Shown: positions 40,869 to 48,936 of the stretch, piece after piece
Layout: the number at the start of each line of letters is the position of its first letter
Position numbering within the stretch: the stretch's first letter is position 1
Assembly (NCBI RefSeq): GCF_012221945.1
Contig: NZ_CP032549.1
Span: forward strand, 744,001 to 808,000
Origin: Glutamicibacter mishrai
GTDB lineage: Bacteria > Actinomycetota > Actinomycetes > Actinomycetales > Micrococcaceae
Direction of reading: 5' to 3'
DNA: 64,000 bases
Notes under the pieces: model-generated
Seen by the model: only the letters and a program-made list of their open reading frames with translations
Databases searched by the model: none
What the model was told of the DNA's origin: nothing
Program-made: the position numbers and the translations under genes

Positions 40869-41546
40869 TCAGGCCATGCGCAGTTCGCGCTGCTGGTTCC
40901 ATTCGCGGGTCCAGCCCAGGTCGGTGAACAGCCGGTCCAGCACGATCGCGGTGAATCCCCAGATGATGCGTTCGCCGAATTGGAAGGCGGGCGAGGTGAA
41001 CTTCTGCCCGTTGCGCTGCACTACCCCGGTCAAACGGTTCTTCGGATCCAGCAGCTGGGATACCGGGGCGCGGAAGACGCCGGCGCTTTCCGCAGGGTCA
41101 ACGGCGTGCACCGTGGATTCGGTATGCCACCAGCCCAGCACCGGGGTGACCAGGAAGTTGGAGACCGGCAGCTCGGTTTCGCTCAGATGGCCCAGCACCT
41201 CGATGCCGCTGGTATCCACGCCGGTTTCCTCCCAGGCTTCGCGCAGCGCGGCATCGGCGACGCTGGAATCCTCCTGGTCGATGCCGCCTCCGGGGAAGGC
41301 GATTTGTCCGGCGTGCTTGCGCAGGGTGGTGGCACGTTCCACGAAGAGCAGGTCCAGGTCCTGGGCGCCGGCTTGTTCGGCGAGCGGGGCGTTGCCGGCT
41401 GCGCCGAAGAGGATCAGCACCGCGGCCTTGCGCGCCGGGTTGCCCTCAAGATCCATGTCGATCCACTCATTGGGCAGTTTCTGGGTGGCCCCGGCGGTCA
41501 CCGAATGCTTGGCGATAACCTGTTTCAACTCGCTGCGTGCGCTCAT
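40869..41546 (-). CDS. Nudix hydrolase, CoA pyrophosphatase (NudL) type
   Basis: A 225-residue protein. The Nudix box [20 protein letters not shown] followed by EETGVD is complete, and the upstream [11 protein letters not shown] segment is the extra signature of CoA-diphosphatase Nudix enzymes. It would cleave CoA or acyl-CoA to phosphopantetheine products. The start overlaps the nth stop by 4 bases (ATGA), so it is co-translated with the repair enzyme. M. tuberculosis Rv3672c is the likely counterpart, also in a block with nth and marP. It converges on the polymerase gene with an 11-base gap and no terminator. Confidence 0.88.
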   Translation of the reverse strand: MSARSELKQVIAKHSVTAGATQKLPNEWIDMDLEGNPARKAAVLILFGAAGNAPLAEQAGAQDLDLLFVERATTLRKHAGQIAFPGGGIDQEDSSVADAALREAWEETGVDTSGIEVLGHLSETELPVSNFLVTPVLGWWHTESTVHAVDPAESAGVFRAPVSQLLDPKNRLTGVVQRNGQKFTSPAFQFGERIIWGFTAIVLDRLFTDLGWTREWNQQRELRMA

Positions 41547-42337
41547 GCGTCTAGTCCATATCCTTCGGCTCTCAGTTGCCTCCGGGTCGCACCTGCCTGC
41601 ATTTTTGCCAGTAGATCCTCTCGCCCGGGAGCAAGCTCATACTTAAGCAACTGTTTTGCCTTGGCTGGTATTTCCTCGCCGATCCCATTCGAGGGGCACA
41701 GCTTGGCTATCGGGCAGACGCCGCAGGCCGGTTTGCGAGCGTGGCAGATCCTGCGGCCGTGGAAGACCACGCGGTGGCTGAGCATGGTCCAGTCGCGTTT
41801 CTCGAACAGCTCCCCTACCGCATGCTCGACCTTCACCGGGTCGGTTTCATCGGTCCAGCCCAAGCGGTTGGCCAGGCGCCCGAAGTGGGTATCGACGGTG
41901 ATTCCCGGGACGCCGAAGGCATTGCCCAGCACCACATTGGCGGTTTTGCGTCCCACCCCGGGAAGCTTGACGAGTTCGGCCAGTTTCGGGGGCACCTGCC
42001 CGTCGTGCCGTTGCACCAAGGCAGCGGACAAGCCCAGCAGCGAGTCGGTTTTGGCGCGGAAGAAACCGGTGGGACGGATCAGTTCCTCAAGCTCGGAGCG
42101 ATCGGCTTGGCTCATGGCCAGCGCATCGGGGAACCGCGCGAAGAGGGCCGGGGTGATCGCGTTGACCCTCACGTCGGTGGTCTGGGCCGAGAGCACCGTA
42201 GCGACCAGCAGTTCGAAGGGGTTCTCGAAATCCAGTTCTGGGACGGCGTAGGGGTAGGTTTCGGCCAGTACCCGGTTGATCTTGCGCGCCCGTCGCTTGA
42301 GCCCTAATTCGGTTTCCATTTTCGCTTTATTCGCCAC
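41543..42337 (-). CDS. nth: Endonuclease III (DNA glycosylase/AP lyase)
   Basis: Removes oxidised pyrimidines and cuts abasic sites. In 264 residues, the helix-hairpin-helix is [18 protein letters not shown] with the catalytic Lys, VDTHFGR holds the catalytic Asp, and the Fe-S cluster ligands are in [17 protein letters not shown] (C-X6-C-X2-C-X5-C). All are present. The start is uncertain: GTG at 42337 or ATG at 42319. It is followed by the Nudix gene with 4-base overlap and lies divergent from acs. Confidence 0.95.
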   Translation of the reverse strand: MANKAKMETELGLKRRARKINRVLAETYPYAVPELDFENPFELLVATVLSAQTTDVRVNAITPALFARFPDALAMSQADRSELEELIRPTGFFRAKTDSLLGLSAALVQRHDGQVPPKLAELVKLPGVGRKTANVVLGNAFGVPGITVDTHFGRLANRLGWTDETDPVKVEHAVGELFEKRDWTMLSHRVVFHGRRICHARKPACGVCPIAKLCPSNGIGEEIPAKAKQLLKYELAPGREDLLAKMQAGATRRQLRAEGYGLDA

Positions 42338-42452
42338 GCATAGATCGTGTCATGTGTGCGGGCACTTTTCACCATCGGACACCGCAAGTTGATGCTGTTC
42401 GTCGCAGTGCTTTGACCGTTGGGCGCAGAAATTACCCTGATTCCCGGTACTT

Positions 42453-42468
42453 GGTGACACAAACCACA
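42453..42468. promoter_or_regulatory. Crp/GlxR-like site upstream of acs
   Basis: GGTGACACAAACCACA matches 9 of 12 fixed positions of TGTGANNTANNTCACA. Its centre is about 40.5 bases upstream of the start predicted from the -10 hexamer at 42489, the position for class II activation. Confidence 0.45.
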
Positions 42469-42488
42469 ATCAGCAGCCCTAAAGCATG

Positions 42489-42494
42489 TAACTT
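42489..42494 (+). promoter_or_regulatory. -10 hexamer TAACTT for acs
   Basis: TAACTT would give a transcript start near 42501 and a leader of about 39 bases holding the GGAAGGA ribosome binding site (42523-42529). No good -35 box, consistent with activator need. Confidence 0.4.
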
Positions 42495-42539
42495 TGATCA
42501 CAGAGAATATTTCTGACTACGCGGAAGGATGCGAAGCCC

Positions 42540-44516
<1,977 letters not shown>

Positions 44517-44534
44517 CCAATACTCAATTACTGA

Positions 44535-44581
44535 CACTGCCGCCGTGCCGAACGTGGTTAACGTTCTGCACGGGGGCAGTG
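44535..44581 (+). terminator. Terminator after acs
   Basis: A 21-bp stem with two mismatches (44535-44555 with 44561-44581), 5-base loop, and six T (44582-44587). Classic rho-independent form. Confidence 0.9.
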
Positions 44582-44632
44582 TTTTTTCTCGTTCATCAAT
44601 AAACAATTGCCGCGGTTGCCGGCGCTGTGCAC

Positions 44633-44638
44633 TAGATT
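44633..44638 (+). promoter_or_regulatory. -10 hexamer TAGATT for aroQ
   Basis: TAGATT ends 7 bases before the aroQ ATG at 44646; there is no Shine-Dalgarno sequence, so a leaderless transcript is likely. Confidence 0.4.
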
Positions 44639-44645
44639 TGAGTCC

Positions 44646-45098
44646 ATGACTGAGAACGCATCACGCACGATCTTGCTGCTCAATGGGCCCAACCTGAACC
44701 TGCTGGGCACCCGTGAACCGCAGATCTATGGACATGACACCCTCGCCGATGTTGAACAGTTGGCTCGTGATACCGCAGCCACCCATGGTTTCGAATTGCG
44801 CGCCCTGCAGTCCAACCATGAGGGGGTGCTCATCGACGCCATTCATGAGGCTCGCACCAGCGCGGCGGGCATCGTGATGAACCCGGGAGCATTCACGCAC
44901 ACCTCGGTGGCGATCGCCGATGCAATCAGCGGCGTGCAGCTGCCCCTGATCGAAGTGCACATTTCCAATGTCCACCAGCGTGAGGCATTCCGCCACCACT
45001 CGTATGTCTCCCCCGTGGCCAGCTCGATCATCGTCGGCGCCGGGGTCAACGGCTACAAACTGGCCGTCGAGCAGCTGGCCTACCTGCTAGGCAAGTAG
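44646..45098 (+). CDS. aroQ: 3-Dehydroquinate dehydratase, type II
   Basis: Third step of the shikimate pathway. A 150-residue flavodoxin-like fold forming dodecamers. [18 protein letters not shown] has the lid Arg and catalytic Tyr, QSNHEG and [15 protein letters not shown] the substrate loop, and [17 protein letters not shown] the catalytic His. The ATG at 44646 is chosen because the extra N-terminal residues of the longer frame do not fit the family and a -10 hexamer lies within them. It converges on marP with only 10 bases between stops, so no terminator is present there. Confidence 0.95.
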   Translation: MTENASRTILLLNGPNLNLLGTREPQIYGHDTLADVEQLARDTAATHGFELRALQSNHEGVLIDAIHEARTSAAGIVMNPGAFTHTSVAIADAISGVQLPLIEVHISNVHQREAFRHHSYVSPVASSIIVGAGVNGYKLAVEQLAYLLGK

Positions 45099-45108
45099 TC
45101 CGCCGCGG

Positions 45109-46299
45109 CTAGTTGGCGATGCAGTCCCCGGTTTTCACCGTGCTGCGCTGCGAGCCGCCTAGCTCCATGGCGCGTTCCATCTCTTCGAGGCTCAGCGCGA
45201 AGCCGACCTGTTCGTCGCTGCGAGACTTGGCGAAGATCAATCCGACCGCGTCGCCGCTTTCATCCAGCAGCGGTCCCCCGGAATTGCCCTGGGCTACTTC
45301 GGCGGTGAGCTGGTAGACGGAGATCCGCGACGGATCGGTGCCGTAGATGTTGGCAATGGAGACATTGGCCCGCGAGGCGATAAACGCGCTGCGGATCTGC
45401 TGCGGGCCACCTGCCGGGTAGCCGATGAACGCAGCGGCATCCCCGCGGGTCAGATCATCATCGGCCAAATCGATGGCCGGAGTTTCAAGACCCTGCACGT
45501 AAAGCAGCGCAATATCGGTCTCGGGATCGAAATAAACCACTTTTCCGCGGTGAACTTCGTCACGACCTGTCTCCACTGTGGCGGAGCCTAAACCGGCTAC
45601 GACATGGGCGTTGGTCATCACCATTTCGGGTGCCACGACAAAGCCGGAACCGGTCAGGTTCACGCCGCACTGCACCGCGGTGCCCGAGACCTTGGCTGCC
45701 GATTGCGCGGCGGCTCGCTGCAGGTCCGAAGCCTCCCAATGGGTGTCCACCGGCTGGTCCACCGATGGCGCGAAGGGCTCCAGAAACGCCGGCAGGGTTT
45801 CGGCGATGACCTTGGAGCGGGCGGTGGAAATCGCCGAGTTAACGAAGGCCGGGGTGGCTGAGCGAATCCCCTTGATCAAGTTGGACTTGCCGATCTCCAA
45901 GGACAGTCGCGGGATGCCCATGCTGGAGGTGGAAAAGGCCAGCGCCCCAATGATTGTGGCGGTAATCAGCACCGAGAGCACGCCACCGGCGAAGCGGTCA
46001 GCGGAGCGCAGGAAGTCGACATTCATCCAGTGCCGGATGCGGGTGGCGATGACCCGGCCAAGTGCCTGGCCCAGGATGATCAGCACGGCCGCGGTGGCGA
46101 CCATCAGCGCGACACGCCACCAGGGATTAGTCGCGAAGGTGGAAACCAGCGGGATGGCGAAGAACGCTGCAACGCCTCCCAGGATGAGGCCCACCATGTC
46201 GCCTACGGTCAAAAGGAAACCGCGGCGGAGTCCGATGATGAAAAAGGTCAGCAAAACAGCGCAGATGACTACGTCGAGCCAGCTGAAAATTCCGAGCAC
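45109..46299 (-). CDS. marP: MarP-type periplasmic serine protease with CvpA membrane domain
   Basis: A 396-residue membrane protease. The N-terminal 160 residues have four membrane helices of the CvpA/colicin V production type. The chymotrypsin-like domain has His232 (TNAHVVAG), Asp262 (ETDIALLY) and Ser340 (QGNSGGPLL). Two cysteines, in VQCGVNL and TGDCIAN, are placed like the disulfide known in M. tuberculosis MarP (Rv3671c), an acid- and oxidant-stress protease. GTG at 46299 is preferred over TTG at 46302 since GGAG is then 5 bases away. Divergent from crp. Confidence 0.92.
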   Translation of the reverse strand: MLGIFSWLDVVICAVLLTFFIIGLRRGFLLTVGDMVGLILGGVAAFFAIPLVSTFATNPWWRVALMVATAAVLIILGQALGRVIATRIRHWMNVDFLRSADRFAGGVLSVLITATIIGALAFSTSSMGIPRLSLEIGKSNLIKGIRSATPAFVNSAISTARSKVIAETLPAFLEPFAPSVDQPVDTHWEASDLQRAAAQSAAKVSGTAVQCGVNLTGSGFVVAPEMVMTNAHVVAGLGSATVETGRDEVHRGKVVYFDPETDIALLYVQGLETPAIDLADDDLTRGDAAAFIGYPAGGPQQIRSAFIASRANVSIANIYGTDPSRISVYQLTAEVAQGNSGGPLLDESGDAVGLIFAKSRSDEQVGFALSLEEMERAMELGGSQRSTVKTGDCIAN

Positions 46300-46430
46300 C
46301 AAGACTCCAATGCGTTCAAGTACTTTGTATTAACCCAAGGTACCCTTAGAAGCTGATGGATTTCTGCGAGCATATTCGCGAGTTTTGGCCGAATGAGCGT
46401 GACGTTCAACATTTTCTCGGTAAAACCACG

Positions 46431-46446
46431 TGTGGAAACTGTCACA
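46431..46446. promoter_or_regulatory. Crp-like operator upstream of crp
   Basis: TGTGGAAACTGTCACA keeps both outer half-sites (TGTG and TCACA), 9 of 12 fixed positions of TGTGANNTANNTCACA. It lies 58-73 bases before the crp ATG and suggests autoregulation. Confidence 0.5.
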
Positions 46447-46503
46447 TTGTTACTGAATACGGCACAATGAAGTAAGCGCCTACTACTGTTGACAGGAGAT
46501 TTA

Positions 46504-47181
46504 ATGGATATCGAGGTACTGCGTCGCGCGCCACTGTTTGCGTCGCTTGGTGATGAAGTATTCGCCGCGCTCACCGAAGAATTGACCGAGGTTGATCTGT
46601 CCCGCGGTGCATCGGTGTTCCGTGAAGGCGATCAGGGCGACCGCCTGTACTTCATCGTTTCGGGCAAGATCAAGCTGGGTCGCACCTCTTCGGATGGTCG
46701 CGAAAACCTGATTGCTGTTCTTGGCCCAGGCGAACTGTTCGGCGAGATGGCCCTATTCGATCCACACCCACGCAATGCAACGGCAACCGCTGTGTCGGAA
46801 ACCCGACTGGCTGGTCTGAGCCACGAGAACATGCGCAAGGCGATCCTGAACTCCCCTGAGGTCTCGATCCAGCTGCTGCAGGCTCTGGCTGCCCGTCTGC
46901 GTCGCACCAACGAGTCCCTCGCGGACTTGGTCTTCTCCGATGTTCCTGGCCGTGTTGCCAAGGCTCTGCTTGATCTTGCCGACCGCTTCGGCCGCCCGGC
47001 AACCGACGGCATCCTGGTAGCTCACGAGCTGACCCAGGAAGAGCTGGCTCAGCTGGTTGGCGCATCGCGTGAAACCGTAAACAAGGCTTTGGCTGAATTC
47101 GTTCAGCGCGGCTGGCTACGCCTGGAAGCACGCGCCGTCGTGATCCTGGACATCCAGCGTCTGCGTCAGCGTTCACGCTAA
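46504..47181 (+). CDS. crp: Crp/Fnr family cAMP-responsive transcription regulator
   Basis: A 225-residue global regulator, the counterpart of Rv3676 and GlxR. The cyclic nucleotide-binding domain has GELFGEMALFDPHPRNATA (about residues 78-96), which contains the phosphate-binding GE and Arg for cAMP. The winged helix near 175-200 reads LTQEELAQLVGASRETVNKA, and the Arg-Glu pair in SRETV that reads TGTGA is conserved. Start at ATG 46504 with AGGAG 7 bases upstream; the TTG 15 bases earlier is rejected. Ends at a 21-bp hairpin. Confidence 0.95.
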   Translation: MDIEVLRRAPLFASLGDEVFAALTEELTEVDLSRGASVFREGDQGDRLYFIVSGKIKLGRTSSDGRENLIAVLGPGELFGEMALFDPHPRNATATAVSETRLAGLSHENMRKAILNSPEVSIQLLQALAARLRRTNESLADLVFSDVPGRVAKALLDLADRFGRPATDGILVAHELTQEELAQLVGASRETVNKALAEFVQRGWLRLEARAVVILDIQRLRQRSR

Positions 47182-47190
47182 CCCAAGCAA

Positions 47191-47236
47191 AATAGTGTGG
47201 GCCGAATATCCTTTTGGATATTCGGCCCACACTATT
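47191..47236. terminator. Bidirectional terminator after crp
   Basis: A perfect 21-bp stem (47191-47211 with 47216-47236) and TTTT loop; flanked by AAAA and TTT. Shared by convergent crp and the Nudix gene. Confidence 0.92.
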
Positions 47237-47258
47237 TTTAAGCTGAATTAGCTGACGA

Positions 47259-48215
47259 TTAATGGCCTGCGGTAGCTTGCCATGGCCGGGATGATTCGGC
47301 GCTCATCGAGCCGAGAACTTCCAGATAATAAATGCCGTCACGCACCAATAAGTCAGGATGTTTCAAATCCAGGGAGCGTGCCCGGGACAAATACGCGACT
47401 ACTCCGTTGGCGTCGGACATTGCTTCGAGCATCATTTCCACCGCGGGATAGCTGATCCTCGACAGATTCAGCCCCACGGTATTCGGCTGCCCCACCTCAT
47501 CACCCAGCTCGCTGGTGTTGCGTTGCGCCAGAACCTTGCTGGCCACTTGCCAGCGGCCCCACTTGCCCTTGCCGCGAAGCAATGACGGTTCCTGGCGGTT
47601 GGGGACGGTGGCAGCGAAGTACCACGTATCAAATCTGCGCAGGGCAAAGTTGGGATTCAGCCAGTGCGAGACGGGGCGCAGCAAGTCGGTGCGCAGGCCC
47701 AGGCCGCGACGGCGGAGAAATTCGTCAAAGGAGAGATCCTGGCCCGCGATCGCTTCGCGGGCGCTCATCCACTCTTCGGGATCAGCCATTTCGACGATGG
47801 ATTGCTCGTCGGTGCCGGCCAGCAGGATTCCGGTTTCTTCGAAGAGCTCTCGAATGGCGCACACGATATGCGCTTGGACCAGCTGCTGGTCCAGGACATC
47901 CATCCGCTTGGACCACTGTGACAGGCTCGGGCCGAACCACTGGTAGCTGGCCCGGTCGCTGGCTTCATGGCTGCCGCCCGGGAAGGCTACGTTGCCCAGC
48001 GGGGATCCGCCGGGCCGGAACGTCAGGTAGGTCTCCACGCCTTTGGAACAGTCCCTTACAAGGCACACCGAGGATGCGCGGCGCGGACTCCTGGGCGTGC
48101 GGGAGCCGAAGGTGAACCAATTCTCGGCTGTGGGGATCTGGTGTGGTGGCAGCTCAAAGATCCTGCGCACCATGCCGCTACGCGGCCCGCAAGGAAAAGC
48201 CTTGGCGGGCCGCAT
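47259..48215 (-). CDS. Nudix hydrolase with insertion in the Nudix box (NUDT19-like)
   Basis: About 318 residues. VAFPGGSHEASD begins the Nudix box and AIRELFEETGILL completes it, but some 25 residues separate the two halves, a split also known from the NUDT19-type acyl-CoA diphosphatases. The C-terminal half has the WLNPNFALRRFDTWYFAA strand typical of that group. The reaction is probably hydrolysis of CoA derivatives, an inference. The start is uncertain: ATG at 48215 or 48173, neither with a clear ribosome binding site; the frame upstream overlaps ridA. It is the last gene after DUF4177 and ridA. Confidence 0.78.
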   Translation of the reverse strand: MRPAKAFPCGPRSGMVRRIFELPPHQIPTAENWFTFGSRTPRSPRRASSVCLVRDCSKGVETYLTFRPGGSPLGNVAFPGGSHEASDRASYQWFGPSLSQWSKRMDVLDQQLVQAHIVCAIRELFEETGILLAGTDEQSIVEMADPEEWMSAREAIAGQDLSFDEFLRRRGLGLRTDLLRPVSHWLNPNFALRRFDTWYFAATVPNRQEPSLLRGKGKWGRWQVASKVLAQRNTSELGDEVGQPNTVGLNLSRISYPAVEMMLEAMSDANGVVAYLSRARSLDLKHPDLLVRDGIYYLEVLGSMSAESSRPWQATAGH

Positions 48216-48234
48216 AGAAGGCAGCTGGAATGAA

Positions 48235-48711
48235 CTACTCAAATTCCGCGATGACCTCAACCTCGACGGGAGCGTCCAGTGGCAGCACGGCAACGCCCAC
48301 TGCGGAACGTGAATGCAGGCCTGCATCCCCGAGCACTTCACCGAAGAATTCGGAAGCGCCGTTGATGACTCCTGGCTGTCCGGTGAACTCCGGTGCCGAC
48401 GACACGAATCCGACAACCTTCACGATGCGCTTAATGCGATCTAGGTCACCGATCTCGGACTTGATGGCAGCCAGCGCGTTCAACGCGGCAACCTGCGCCT
48501 GGGCCTTGGCTTCTTCTGCTGAAACCTCAGCGCCGACCTTTCCCACAACTGGGAGTTCACCCTTAATCAGCGGAAGCTGACCGGAGGTGTAAACATAATT
48601 GCCGGTGGTGACTGCTGGCAGGTATGCAGCAACAGGCTTGGCAACGTCTGGCAGGGTGTAACCCAGTTCGGTCAGTCGTGCTTCGACACGCGAGGAAGTC
48701 GCATCTTGCAT
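48235..48711 (-). CDS. RidA/YjgF-family protein
   Basis: Members deaminate reactive enamine/imine intermediates or have other roles. This is 158 residues, longer than RidA (about 128), with an N-terminal extension. YVYTSGQLPLIKGELPVVG starts the domain and HSRSAVGVAVLPLDAPVEVE carries the Arg that binds the substrate carboxylate in RidA. AAGGAGAG precedes the ATG. Gene order crp, (Nudix), ridA, DUF4177, penicillin-binding protein is like M. tuberculosis Rv3676-Rv3682. Substrate unknown. Confidence 0.85.
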   Translation of the reverse strand: MQDATSSRVEARLTELGYTLPDVAKPVAAYLPAVTTGNYVYTSGQLPLIKGELPVVGKVGAEVSAEEAKAQAQVAALNALAAIKSEIGDLDRIKRIVKVVGFVSSAPEFTGQPGVINGASEFFGEVLGDAGLHSRSAVGVAVLPLDAPVEVEVIAEFE

Positions 48712-48743
48712 GGGCTTTCTCTCCTTAAGGAAGTGTGTTTTGT

Positions 48744-48899
48744 TTACTCTTTTGGACGCTTCATATATGCCACTGGCGATGAACCGTTAGGGCCAGGAAC
48801 AACGGTTACCAGCTCCCAACCATCATCCCCCCATTGGTCCAAAATCTGCTTTGTTGCGTGGATCAAAAGCGGCAAAGTGGCGTATTCCCATTTAGTCAT
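48744..48899 (-). CDS. DUF4177 family small protein
   Basis: A 51-residue protein beginning MTKWEYATLPLLIHATKQ and containing LDQWGDDGWELVTVVPG, the hallmark of DUF4177 (W-E-Y start and GWELV). The function is unknown. The longer open frame to 49175 lies within the divergent penicillin-binding protein gene and is rejected. There is no Shine-Dalgarno sequence; TAACGT (plus strand 48907-48912) is 7 bases upstream. It is co-directional with ridA 32 bases further on. Confidence 0.85.
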   Translation of the reverse strand: MTKWEYATLPLLIHATKQILDQWGDDGWELVTVVPGPNGSSPVAYMKRPKE

Positions 48900-48906
48900 A
48901 CTGGAT

Positions 48907-48912
48907 ACGTTA
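48907..48912 (-). promoter_or_regulatory. -10 hexamer TAACGT for DUF4177 gene
   Basis: Reads TAACGT leftward, 7 bases from the ATG. It lies within a 37-base divergent intergenic region, back to back with the promoter of the penicillin-binding protein. Confidence 0.45.
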
Positions 48913-48923
48913 TCGCGTCCTTG

Positions 48924-48929
48924 TAAACT
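48924..48929 (+). promoter_or_regulatory. -10 hexamer TAAACT for penicillin-binding protein gene
   Basis: TAAACT ends 7 bases before ATG 48937 and there is no Shine-Dalgarno sequence; leaderless transcript expected. Confidence 0.45.
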
Positions 48930-48936
48930 AGTGGGT

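Noticed and set aside
48216..48416. N-terminal extension of the Nudix protein to 48416
   Set aside because: It would overlap most of the ridA 3' half, and the added residues are Ser/Pro/Arg-rich without family similarity.
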